Assembly (NCBI RefSeq): GCF_000002995.4
Contig: NW_025062479.1
Coordinates: 398,501 to 462,500, forward strand
Reading direction: 5' to 3'
DNA from: Brugia malayi
Taxonomy: Eukaryota; Nematoda; Chromadorea; Rhabditida; Onchocercidae
DNA length: 64,000 nucleotides
The position numbers were made by a program, and so were the translations under genes. Of this stretch, positions 25,856 through 38,277 are shown in pieces. The stretch's first letter is position 1. Every line of letters starts with the position of its first letter. Below the pieces are notes generated by a model. The model made no database searches. It saw nothing but the letters and a program-made list of their open reading frames with translations, and was not told the origin of the DNA.

Positions 25856-28445
25856 ATGGAGAAGGTTTCGGATGGCAGCATGCAAGAATGGCCGGATTCA
25901 GATAGGCTGAAAGAAGCGCTGTCACTGGCAAAGTTTGATAATTGCTACACCATGCCCGGTTTGAAGTAAGTGTCCTTACGGTGTGTTTGAATTCATATTT
26001 TCGTATTTGGTTTTAATTTCTGCAGTTTTATTCAGGATATTGGTGCTCTATCGTGAAGCTGTCTATTACATTTTTTTTGCAGGACAAATGTAACTTTACC
26101 TGACTTGATGGCCAGTACGTTAGAGCAAAAGCTTAACAAAACAGTCACTCGACCATCAGTTTCCAAAGATCTGGATGGTGTTCATCTTCTCATTGTTAGT
26201 TCTTTATTTTATGACAAAATTCTTCTTAAATCATTGGAAGAGGCGTTCAAAAAATTTTTTTGATAAAATACATTTCCACAAAATTATTTTGCAAAAGTGT
26301 TATCACAAATAAGCAATGAAAGTAAGAAGTTCAGAAGATTTTAAAGGTATACTGGATATCACTGATCTAAAATTTGTAATCTTGGTCTTGTAAGCTTTAA
26401 ATATTTCAGCGATAATTGTATGAAAGTTTATAGGCTGATGGACATCTTCGAGCTGCCGTTAATTTAACTGCTGAATTGTTAACAGAAGTTAATCAGGGGT
26501 TTGGGATGGCTGGTCAGCCTTCGAACAATACGGAGTACAGTTTCAAGGTTTATTGCTTGAAATATTATTACATGGACAGGCGTTGAATTTCTTTGTAACA
26601 TCTTGTTACATATCTTTTGGTATCCTTGATTATTTATACTTGCGTGCATTCCGTAATAATGCTGTAAGAATGACTGATTTTTGTCGATGTATCAATCAAA
26701 TATAAGCTAAAAACTGATCTGTAAAGTGAATTTATGCCAATTTGTCGGTTTGATTTTCGTAGGTGTGGGCATGCCGCTTGCAATTGCTTATGGCTTTGAA
26801 GCTGTATACATTATTGAATGACGAGTTGATACCGTTCGAGGAACTAGATGCACCAGATCTATTTTATCAGTACTACCCCAATCTGTATCCGGAAAGCCCC
26901 AAAGGTTCAGGCATTGAAAATACCTCATATTTTTGTATGGGCGAAACGATTTCAAATTTTTGACGGCAGTTATTTGTTTTTGGTCGTTTGAAGAGATTTG
27001 GACTTTATTCAGTTTTAGGGAGTCTGGTGCTATTCAGTATGCGTTTGGTTCATGCTGAAGCATTACGCTTCACTTCTAATCCATGGGCAACTTTGGAAAG
27101 AATTGACAAACTGGAGAAAAATGTTAACAGAGTAACATATATATTGTACTTTCTTTCAAAATTTTGCTTTTTCATAATTATAATGGGAAGCTAAATTAAC
27201 AAGGTTCAATTTTAGGTTCTGGACAATTCAGGGAACAAAAGCGAATATTTTTTTAAAATATGGAAGGATCGTTTGTTAGCAGTTCAAAAAATGCGTGCAC
27301 GTAGTTTATTTTTTCTAAAGGTTGTATATTTAGCTATTTTTTCTCGAAATAGCGAACTTAATCTTTAAAATATGTTTGTAGAAACTCATTAACTACAAAA
27401 GAATAAATCAGTAATTGTACATCGAATATGACGACTGCTATTGCAAAAAATAATTTCTGGCATTATAGGAATATTCAACGTCCATGATCCTATATAATCG
27501 TTTGTCAAAAGCAGGTGGGCTAAATTCTGAGCAACGGATAGCCCTGAAACTAATGTTAATGAGAATGGCGATGTCTATAGGTGATCAAAAAAACTTAGAA
27601 CATTATTCAAATGAAATTGTTTCATCAGGTTGTGATGACCAAATCTTACACAGGTATTCGTTAAGATGCTTTGTTTAGAAATTTTTGCGACGCACAGATT
27701 TTTTTGTTTAAAATTTAAAATTCAATTTCATTCTCAATAATTGATGCATTTTGACAAATAAAATTTGAATATTTTAGGTGTTTAAAATATATGTTTTATG
27801 GCAACTATAATGAAGCTTACGATACCTTGCAAAAATGTATGAATTCACTCGCCTCTCCTGAAGTACTGAAATTTCAATCATTTTTTTTCTGATCTCTTTA
27901 TTAGATTAAATGAGGACTTAAAATATCTGCTGTTCGTAAATTCTAATAACCTGTTTTTCAAACGGTTTGCTTTCAAACCGCATAAATCTGTTATTTTTTA
28001 TTAGATATTTCCCATTATACATGTTTGCAAAAAAGAACAGTAACATTAAAATATTATTTCCTTAAAATTTCCAGCTATGCAACAACATGGCGATTTGCTT
28101 ATTGTACAAAGGACAGATTTTTGATGCCATGGAAATGTTGAAGAACCTACCGGGTGATCCAAATGAGCCGGTTGCAATCAATTTTTCGACGATAGCAGAA
28201 CTTTCGATTTCAAATCTCGTACGCGAAGATGTAATTCGTCTTCAGAATTTATAATGAAATTGCACACGAAATAAGAAAGCTCTATATAAGATTGATGAGT
28301 TTGATACGGCTAATTACACATCTCTAATTCCAGCGGTTTAAAATTTTCGTTAAAATTTCTTTTGCAGTTGGCAATTTTTGCTCAAAAATTTGATCGATTT
28401 CCGGATATGTTTGATCCAGTGACGCTGAAATTGATAGCCTCATGA
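25856..28445 (+). CDS. trappc12: TRAPP complex subunit 12 (TRAPPC12) ortholog
   Basis: This is a TPR-type subunit of the TRAPPIII tethering complex (human TTC15), working in ER-to-Golgi and autophagy-related membrane traffic. Ten exons join in phase to about 395 residues. Matches to the family include LPDLMASTLEQ, the FSMRLVHAE helix with the following LDxLxxL-like ATLERIDKLE, then YNRLSKAGG, and TPR-like helices LCNNMAICLLYKGQ and NLPGDPNEPVAINFSTIAEL. The last exon ends LKLIAS, stop 28443-28445. The human protein is about 735 residues. This one lacks the long acidic N-terminal part and begins just before the conserved region. The penultimate donor (CTC|GTACGC) gives the family-like end. Reading through it instead would end after VREDVIRLQNL (stop near 28.25 kb). 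AATAAA is at 28552-28557. It sits 0.7 kb behind api5, probably as its operon partner. Confidence 0.9.
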
Positions 28446-31400
28446 CAAATGCAAGGAAATGCTGATGTATCTGTTCATATTGTGCTATAAGAGTTTTTTT
28501 TTTTTGATATGCGATACCATTTCTGTCTTTATTATGTTATCGAAAATGTACAATAAAGAGAAAATCCATGATACAAATAAATCGACATTTCGCCACTTTT
28601 TTCACCCAACTAGGGTACTTTAATGGTATACTGTGAAATGTGAATTTATTCAATTCAGTTTAATATTATGTTCTGCAATTTTAATAAGACAGGCAGATAT
28701 TTAACTTTTGTCGGATTATTCCTGTAAAAAAATTTGAGGCGCATGGTTGAACTAATACTAATTTGGGGAGAATATAAATATAACGCTTTTTAGGATGCTG
28801 AATCACTCGAATGATGTTTGGACAAGTGTAAACGTAGGCTGTTTTTGCAGCAGTTATTCCAAAATATGTCTTCGTACAATCTTCCATTATGATGTAATGC
28901 ACAGAATGTTGAAAACGATTCTTTTGAACTCTCGAGACATATAGGAAGAGCAGCATGAATCACTTGCATGGATTACGTTGTTATTATCTTTGATGCAGTA
29001 TGTATTTGTTGATATCAAGATTTGTTATCAAGTGAAATTCATTAGTAAGGATGACACAGTAACATCAAGTTATTATTTTTACACAAAACAGATGAAACTT
29101 TCGCTGCATTGGTCGGAGTAGCAGCAACTGATCTAAAGTGTTTGAATAATTGACGTTTAAATGATTTTGGGTTTGGCGTAACCCATTTAGTGCGCTGTTT
29201 AACCAGAAATCCATGCCAAACGTGGAATAGTTATAAACTGGCTGTGATGTTTACCATATGATTCGTAGGCGAATCAGTAAGAGGGAATTTTGTTTAGCAT
29301 CTAGCAAGTCTAGAGGTGCGTACAATCCTCTAAGGCAGTATCAATTATCAGGGTGGCTTCATTTTTCATATTTTAATACTACTAAAAGATATACTGCTCA
29401 TAAAATTGGTACCTCTCCTATACTACTGAACGATAATGAAATCAACGTGAGGTTCATTTTTATGTAGTAGTTGTTTTTGGTATAGATGTAGTCATAAATC
29501 CTGTTTTTAGAAGGTTAAGTGCCATCGTTTTTGTTGGGTAATCATAAATTTAGAAATTCAAAACTCCTTTTCTTATGGAACACCTCAACTCATCCTTTCG
29601 AGAATACCTTATTCTCGCCTTCGCGAATCTGTACGCTTCGTACGAAACCTGTATGTCGACCAGGCTAGAAGCAGAACATGGAAAATCCGGATATACCCTG
29701 GGACCGCTTAAATTGCATTGCAGATGCACGTTCTTCCGAAATGCACCAATAACCGGTATTGCGAACTTATGAGCTGTGACCTTCAAAAATATGTGCGTAC
29801 CCACCACTGCTGTGAATTGCAGTCATAAGAACCACATCACTTTGAGCTGCTAATCAATTCCGCTGTCACTGAAAAGGCTAGAATCATTCCAAGACATCGC
29901 CAGAATTTTTACTCCCAAGGTAACCATTTCTGTCCGCTTTCAATTTTCAAAATTTAATCCTATCTTGAATCACGCCATACATACCAATAGTATAACCTTT
30001 TAATCTTCTACAAGTAGGATTTCTCGAGATGCTTAAAACCGTGATATGGTTCTGATTTAAAATTTTTATGCTTCCTAAAGTTCATACTTTTCTCAAGTAG
30101 CAGTGCATTCCTCAGTTGGCTTAGATGATTTCTGCCAACTAATGGAACCTTCAGAGCAATGAAAAATGCATACACAATTATTTTTGATAGTGATTCCATG
30201 AAATATCAACATTCCTTAAACTTAGAAACATATCTCGTCATAATTAGCGCTATTTGCTGGAATTTTGTGAAGTAGGGAATAGCTTAGCGTAATTTTGGTA
30301 GAGCTGTCGTTAGAATTGAAGAGGAAATTGAGTAACGTTTGGAAATGTACTTTGCAGTAAATTGCATCTGTACATAGAGACAATAATGTAAATCATTGAT
30401 ATTTAACGTTTTCCAATTAGAAAAACTAACATTCTGACAACTTTGCAAGAGAATAACAATGTTTTCAACCGGCTTGACATAACAAAAGACAAGCTGTAAA
30501 CATATAAACGAATAAAATTATGAATAAAGACGGTAACAAAAATGAATAACGGTCGACAATCATTTTGTCTGTAATTATGGTTGATCACTTTCATCACAAC
30601 TAATCTGTAAGAAAATTCAGGAAACAAATTCGAAGTTGCTCAAAATGACCGGCAAAATACACGATGATAAACTTGCAGATTGCAGTGTAACGTAAGTCGT
30701 TTAAAATTACTTAACATTTCAATTGTAATTTGTTCTTATGCCGATTCCATATCTCCGTAACAGTATTTTCAAATATACTATCGAAATCATAAGCTAGGGA
30801 TAGAGTTTTTAACAATCCTGTTTCTTCCTTCATTGGATATTGAGTTGTAGGGAATTATTAGAAATCTTTAATAGTTAACCAAAAAAAAAGTGTCAACCGC
30901 GAAGTGCCAAAAAATCCTAATTTTGAAATTAATGTTGATTAAAAATTGATTAAAAAATTATTTTTCAATAAAAACAAAACCGAAGAAAAACAACCATAAA
31001 ATAACTTTAAATTCAAAAATGTTTAACAAAAACAACAATTATTGAAGGTAGAGAAAATAAAAAGTGCTTTAAACATGCAATTCTCTACCGTTCCTTTAGA
31101 GTTTTTTCTCAGCAAAATTTTTGGAAAGAAGTTAGAAAGTGAGAACCTTACAATAATATTTCCAACAATAAAAAAAGAAAGAAACAGCTAAAATTAAGCG
31201 AACAGTAAAAATTGAAAGATTTAAGTAAAGAAAACCAGAAAAGACAGAAAACTCTTCAGTTCTTCTGTTTCCCTTCTATAAATCCAGTAATCTATTTTCG
31301 CAACTTTTACCATACGAAATATTATTCTGTCAGACAGATAGGAAAAGCTGCTTTTCGATCCAGTTTGGTAATTTCATGAATAAAAAAATCCAACATATTT

Positions 31401-31602
31401 AATAGGTTCCATCCAGCCAGACAGGCATAAGATTTTCCTAATTTTAAATGCAATAGATAAAAGTCTAGAATTGTCAGTTCAGCATAAATCACAGAAATAC
31501 CATTTACCATTTTCTGGTGAAAACAAAAATTTATACCCAGCACCATGTGAAAGTCAAGCCGAAGAAGCAGTTCAAGTATTTTAAAGTGTGTGCCAATGCT
31601 TC
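28446..31602. other. Intergenic region, 3' ends of trappc12 and innexin
   Basis: No gene was recognised. It includes the trappc12 poly(A) signal. A stretch at about 29.2-30.2 kb has longer open frames on both strands and somewhat higher GC than its surroundings, but I cannot match either translation to a family. Confidence 0.5.
28552..28557 (+). terminator. Polyadenylation signal of trappc12
   Basis: AATAAA lies 107 nt after the stop codon. Confidence 0.7.
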
Positions 31603-34600
31603 TTATGAAGCTTTGCCTTTGACCATTCGTGTAAATGCATCTGGTTGCATCAGTGGACCATGTAGCTACAAATTATGAGAGCTGTCAGTTAGTGTAATTC
31701 AGGACCGATTTAAGAAACTAGGTAACACTTCTCCAGAATAAATACATCATAATTAGTTTAATTTTATTTTTTGGTTTTCCGGTAAAAGCAATTAGTATTA
31801 ATCATAGCAAGATTGCTTTCCATTCGCTTTCCCACAATGGATTCAAATAGGAAAGAATATGAAATGAAAAATATGGACTCCTTTAATTTTTATCTTACAC
31901 ATTGCAGTATATCTTTTATTCAGTAAAAGATACCTATACCTTGCTTCAGTAAGTTAAAGATAATCTTGAAGACTATTATGATAGCTTACCTTTTCTGGAT
32001 CATATTGCGTTTCAGTAAAGCCATCATCAGGACCAGGTGATGAGCTTTTTGTTGTATGACTACCAATTGCACGATGATACTGTTCCCGGTAAAAATCGGC
32101 GAAAAGTTGTCCACAAAGATCACGTGCCATCATACCGCCAGCATACATATCAACAAATCGCAAAAGTAATATACCGTCTAGAATTAGCTGATTAAATTCC
32201 TTAAAAAAAATGGTAGCAAATTATAGCAACATAGAATGTCTTCATAGCTTGTATGTATTTCTGCTGTGTATTTCTAAGAAATTTCGAAACTTAATAGTCA
32301 ACGATTTTGTTAATGAAATCACGTGATTCAACTATAATTTCACATTTCCGATAGTCAGTAATCAATTATAAGAAGTTAAATAATGTGTAAAGTGGAGCTG
32401 TGATTTGAAAACTTTATATTTCAAAATTTGTTAGCAGTAGCAATTAGTGTGAAAACGATAGTAGCAAACCTGGTCGCAATGCTTTATGTACAAAACGACG
32501 CAGTATCGCTTGATCCATAGGTGTATCATCTAGTTTTATATGTAAAAGAAGCAATCGTGCTGTACGTTCGCGATTTGAGGCTAATATAGTATTGTAAATG
32601 AAGTAGACGAAATTCAGTAGTGTGGATGCAGCAACAAACAGAAACCAAAACCTGTAAAAAAGTTTGTCCTTCTTTAACAACACTTAAGTTTTAACAGAAA
32701 CGAAAACCTCACCACTTGCTCACAGTACCGTGACTCATTTCAATAAAATGAATAAGTATGTAATATGTAATTGAAAATTAAAACAGTTTATGATCAACAT
32801 AACCTTGTTATTGGAATTTTTGAATATTATCGTCTTGACCTCGCGAACTCGTATTTTCTATTTGGAGCAGATTAATAAACAAACCAGATAAAAAGATAGA
32901 TTTTTTCGTTGAACATGTTGATCATTAGGACGCACTGGACCGAATACCGATGAATATTTGCTAAGCGTCGCACTTTGAAATCGCACATTGTTACGCGCGG
33001 GAATACACCAGAATCTAGCCATTCTCGACCTTGCCATAGATCCAGTAACATCTAAGATCTTCACTTGTATGTTTGGCATATTTATCATTTTTCCTTATAA
33101 GTCTAATCTTACAGCACTGCATAATTTGCAGATCATATAATTCAAGTTAGCGTTGAATAGTGAAAAAGGATAGGATAGAAGAAAGCAAAGCTATAATCCA
33201 AAAATCCACAAAAAAATCACCTGGAATCCCCAAAGACTATGACTGGTACCAAGGAAGTTATTAAGGATTATAAATTGGCTGAATATGTTGATAAGGAAGA
33301 GAGATTTCATGAGTAGGTAGAGTAAGGTTACATAGGAACCCAATGAGTAGCCGTAATTGAAACAGAAGAAACGCTTTTGGTGACGAGGTGTGTCGAATTC
33401 GAGACATTCTTCAACAAACGATGCTAGTTTTTCCAATTCCTTCTTTCGCTCATTACATTTTGATGACCTTAGACTTTTCGCTCCTTTTACTATTGTATCC
33501 AAATCTAATCCTGAAATAATCCAAAAAGTTTTTATTTTAGGATTTTATATATCGTGCTCATTGCTAATGACTTCGTGAATTGAGAGGTTATTTTTGGAAT
33601 GAAAGTTATCATTACGTGATATTTATGAAAATTAAGTTTGTTCGATTGGTCAGTGACAACCAAGCAGTGCATTTAACTCTAATTTGAAATAAAAAAAATC
33701 GAATAAAAAAAAAGTGTGGCATGCAGTGCTTAAAAATTTGGAAAAAAAAATATTGAAAATAAGTAACCGCTTTGTTTGTTGAGTGTTTTCCATATCCATT
33801 CTGGGATGAAAAACATTAGTGCCTGTAGCACTAACATAATTGGTACCCACTGATAGTAACCAATTTCAGCTCCGTGACGATCATTCACATCTTCTGGTAC
33901 TGGATCATCAAAGTGCACCCAGTAGGTATTCTGTAATCAACACAGTTGTAATAGCCATTTATTACATCATAAGTTGAATTGTCTTTCTAATTTTTCCGCC
34001 ATTTCACTTCAAAAAATACATATCTCATAAAGTCACATAATTAAGCATATGAAAATTAGAGAATGTGATCTCTAGTTCAGTATTAATTTAAGTAAAATTG
34101 GCGATGATTTTAACATTTAAAACTTGTTCATTTTTGTAAATTGAAAGTTAAATAGGAAACATGACAACAAACTTGTATAAAGCAATAATCCTCCGTATAT
34201 TGTTCCCATCCACCTTTAAATTCCATAGGTACCCAACATTGTATTGGTGAACCCACATATCTGGAATGTCAAAATTTCGGATAACTAACAAAATTTTATA
34301 AATAGCGAGAGAATATTCAGTGCCTTTGAATGTAATGCAGTTTTAATTATATATGTAAAAATAATTTGAATATATTAATAAAGACACTTGGGAAATATTT
34401 GGATATGTTATAATGATCATTTCATTTTAAATTTGCAACAAAAGTATGGAAGAAAAAGTAAATGTTTAAGAAGATTCAGGAATTAACTTACTGTTTTGCT
34501 GAGACGAGGATAGCAAAGAATGTTAGCAGAGAACTTGTGACAAAATAATTAAGTCGATCGATACGATCATCATATGTTGTTGGCGAAAATATCTTCAGAA

Positions 34601-34631
34601 ACGCACTATCCAGAAATGGTATACCCAGCAT
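31603..34631 (-). CDS. inx-3: Innexin, INX-3-like gap-junction channel
   Basis: This four-pass membrane protein forms invertebrate gap junctions. Eight exons (34492-34631, 34173-34260, 33768-33930, 33510-33221, 33051-32885, 32651-32470, 32177-31990, 31665-31603) join without a phase break to 426 residues, usual for the family. It starts MLGIPFLD. Early features are [11 protein letters not shown], a first membrane helix, and the first extracellular loop with its paired cysteines (PIQCWVP, EDYCFIQ). The innexin signature IGYYQWVP precedes the second helix. Later parts are [19 protein letters not shown], the extracellular [29 protein letters not shown], the fourth helix, and cytoplasmic DGILLLRF. 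The N-terminus and the [13 protein letters not shown] stretch point to INX-3 rather than UNC-7/UNC-9. The C-terminal tail is short (ends VKGKAS). The third exon boundary in the DGILLLRF part uses TTCTAG, the only acceptor that keeps phase. It is divergent from the bHLH-PAS gene. Confidence 0.95.
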
Positions 34632-36877
34632 ACTTTACGAGCACGTATATGGCACTTTCAGAGTTCAATGTAGTACTTTGTACCAAGGTCTAGTAAGTGT
34701 GAAATTTATTCCATAGATAATCCAGGCTGACTGGGGCGGACTTAATTACTCAGATAACGGAAAAGAAGTAAATAGATTTCTAGTTGTCAACACGGAACTG
34801 GTAAAACGTTCTGCAAATAGATAAGCAAATATGTATGTTACTAGGCTTTTGATCTGTATTCCTGTCGAAATGAATCACTGTTATCAATTATGATGCTTAT
34901 TGTATCATCAACAAAAACCAACTACCAACTATCTCGTCTCATATAACAGTTGATCATAGATTCATTACTTTCTTACTAAAATTTGTCATTGCCCTTTTAA
35001 GGGTAGCTAGAGACAGATGAAAAAAAGAAAAAATCAAAACGTATGAATTCTTCTGTCATATCAGAAATGTCAGTATTCCTAAGAATCCCTGTTGGCGTTA
35101 TATTTCACAAAATATCAGGGGAATTTAAAATTTGTCAATATAATGGATTTAAATGAATTAGAAAAATATGCTGCGTTGATATATCATTTTATCAAAAATT
35201 TATGAAAATGAGGAATTATTAGCACAATATAATTTCTTTTGAATCAGAACAAACACATAACATAATCGTTTAGCACGAAAATTACATCACACTTATGTTA
35301 CAAAATTAGATTTACCGAAAGTCCCTAAAGAAGATTCGGAAGTGCTAAATCATATTAAACGGCTACTTCGAATAAAGCTAGTTAATATACGAACTGCAGT
35401 TTCTAGAGATAGAACCGTTACTCTCAAAGCTACTTTCAAATTTCGCAATGGAAAGTCTGCACAGAGATGAGAGAATGGAGTAATGATTTGTTTCAATTCT
35501 CAAAATTTCTTCTAAATTTCCAAAATCTATTTCTTTTTTTAATTTAAACAAGTGAATGTTAGCAGATTTCAATTAAAATTTCGTTAATCTTTAAAAGTAT
35601 TCAAAGAAAGGAAAGCAACACAGTTGATAATGCAGCAGCAAGTAAGCAAGCAAGCAAGAAAAAGATGCCAAAATGATGTAAGCTTACATAATGATGGACA
35701 AAAAGGGGTCACTGCAATAGCCACTTAGGTTAGCAGTACTTGGTGACATTGGACGACAAGAATGGAGGAAAAGGAGGAAGAGAGAGTGAAGGATGATGAA
35801 ATATGTCTGAATAAGATAGGATGGAAAGGAAACAAAGATAGAAGAGTGTTGAATGAAATGAAAGAGACATAATAGAACTGAAACTAATTATCCATTCATT
35901 CTCTGTCATTGCCTGACCTATGGAGGAATAACCTATGCGCGACCCATTCCATCAGCTTAATGACACAGAGAGTAGAGCACACTAAAGCAGGCAATTACCC
36001 GTTTCAACGTTTAGGGTTAGAGTGAAAGAGGTCAGGCAAGTCACCCTACCCTTCGCTTTGGGGAAGGACTAACCGTCTATTTTTACTGTTTCGGTTGAAA
36101 TAGGGTAGTGTAGAGTAGGGGTAATCGATAATTTATTTCGAAATTTTTGAAGGAAATTTGGAACTTATGCTAAGCTAAGGGAATCCCATCCAGTAGTCAG
36201 CTGTGTCATTTGTGCATAGCGTAAGCAGTAAAATCTGTCTAGAAATTATGGAAATATATCTCGTGCAATAGGGAACTCAAAAATTCCCTCTATCGAATGT
36301 TAATTGTCAGGTCATCCTGAAAAATTTCCCCGGAAATTTTAACACTAAAAGTTTGCCGTAAATGGTAGGAGAAGCTGCTTTTGTGATTAACAGTGGTGTT
36401 GTGTTACTGAGTCTTCAATCTTTTTTTTAAAAAAAAAAACTCAGTGAGCTATTTGAACAATGGAAAATGCAAATGGACAAGAGACAGTTTCCATGAAATT
36501 TCCTTTTTTCTTTCAGTTCGTAAAAAAAGATAATATTTGGTTTGCAAATACTACGTAACTTTGGTTCAACCTGTTGTACTTGTCTTTCTGCTTAAGAATT
36601 GCTTAAGAAACTGGGAAAGCTAAAGTACAAAAACATTTGCGCTTATTGCTGAGTTGGTCAGTTCCATCATACCTTTAAGTTTTGATAAGTTTTACATAAA
36701 ACCGACCAACTAAAGAGTAATTTTTACATTTTGATGTGACCTTAATAAATCGATTATTCTTAATAAATGGTACCACAGTCCGATTTATATCAGTAGTAAT
36801 GATTTGGATCTTTGGGCACTTACCGACAGACAGACACATACATATACATACACAGATTTATACATAGATACGTATAT

Positions 36878-36926
<49 letters not shown>

Positions 36927-38277
36927 GATAAGTTGCATTAATATTTGATGGTACTATAATTTACACTCACCATCACTTATCAAATCAAATCAGAACGACT
37001 TGAAAGACATAAGAAATAGAGAAACGATGCAAATACAAATAAAACATCAACGAGGTATGCTTTCTAACAATTAAGGAAAAGATTTTCTTACTGTCGGTCA
37101 CATCAGTCCAAACTGATGACATTTGAAATTGTTTCACCTTGTCTCTTGTCAATAAAATCCACAAATAAAGGAGGAAGAAAAATGATGGTCAAAGCTATGA
37201 TCATATGGTCAAACTTCAGTTTAGTTAAAGAAGTGGGATGGAACTGTAAACTGAGGATAATCAATGATTGTAGGACGATAGATGATAGACCAAATGGTGT
37301 AAAAAAGTACTCATCCATTCATTGCTAATGCATCTTTTCAACCTCGCTGCCACTACTTCCAGAAGTGTCTCACATACTTCACAACTATTGGCTACAACAA
37401 CCTAGCACTGTATGATTTTGTTGCACGACGAGAAAAAAAAAAAAAAGTGATGGAAATGTTGAAAGATCAAGTTTTGCATCACTGTTACTATGCTGTCGTC
37501 CAAAATGACAGTGCTGATACGGCTAAACAAATGACTGGTAACAATGACACACACTACTAAATATGCCGCGATCGAAATGATACGCTGCAATATCTTTAAT
37601 TTGATGTCAAACTATAAATCATTGAATAATTTTAAGGGAAATGGCAAGAATTTGAATAAATCAGCTATTTGTTAAATGAGTGAATTGTACCCCATTACAA
37701 AAATTGCTTGAGAAATAGTACTAGGAAAGCAAACAAATAATTAAATAGTTTATATATAGAGAGTTCCTGAGGAGAAATGAGAGAGAATAAATCTGTGAGT
37801 AAAAGTTGAACTTGTATTTGAAATTGTCTCTTTGCAAATTTGAAATGTTTGCTTACTCTAAGCACTTTTGTTCATTTCTTTTAATAATCTGTTGAATTTC
37901 TTCCGAAATCACACTTTCATTTGCTCATCACATTTTCACCTCAATTCAACTTTTTGCCTCACTATTCTATCAAATATTTCCTACCATTCGGTTGCTGCAT
38001 CAAACATTGGACTAAAAATAAGTTTGACTTTGAGCCTTGCTATAACTGTACCAAACCAAGGTGACACATTGCACTAAAAATCTAAGCACATCTCGTAATT
38101 TATTATAATGATTGTTATCACAGCAGTATGTTCCAAAGGTAAATGCGGAAATTGCTAAGTCATCAGTACAACAAAAAGTTACACTGCAAATTTTTTCTTT
38201 ATCGCTGATTTTATTTCTCATTTATAGTATCAGATTTGGATATCATTTGATCAGATTATTCTAGTGATGATGACTGG
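34632..38277. other. Divergent intergenic region, innexin and bHLH-PAS promoters
   Basis: No coding exon was recognised. It holds a CA microsatellite (36879-36924), an A-run/T-run palindrome near 36.42-36.44 kb, AAGC-type short tandem repeats near 35.64 kb and a less AT-rich patch at about 35.9-36.12 kb. A non-coding first exon of the bHLH-PAS gene could lie near its right end. Confidence 0.5.
36879..36924. repeat. (CA)23 microsatellite
   Basis: A pure CA dinucleotide run of 46 nt, preceded by imperfect CATA/ACAC repeats from about 36.83 kb. Confidence 0.95.

Noticed and set aside
28681..28956. 91-codon minus-strand open frame just after trappc12
   Set aside because: No recognisable motif and no splice context; it overlaps the likely 3' flank of trappc12.
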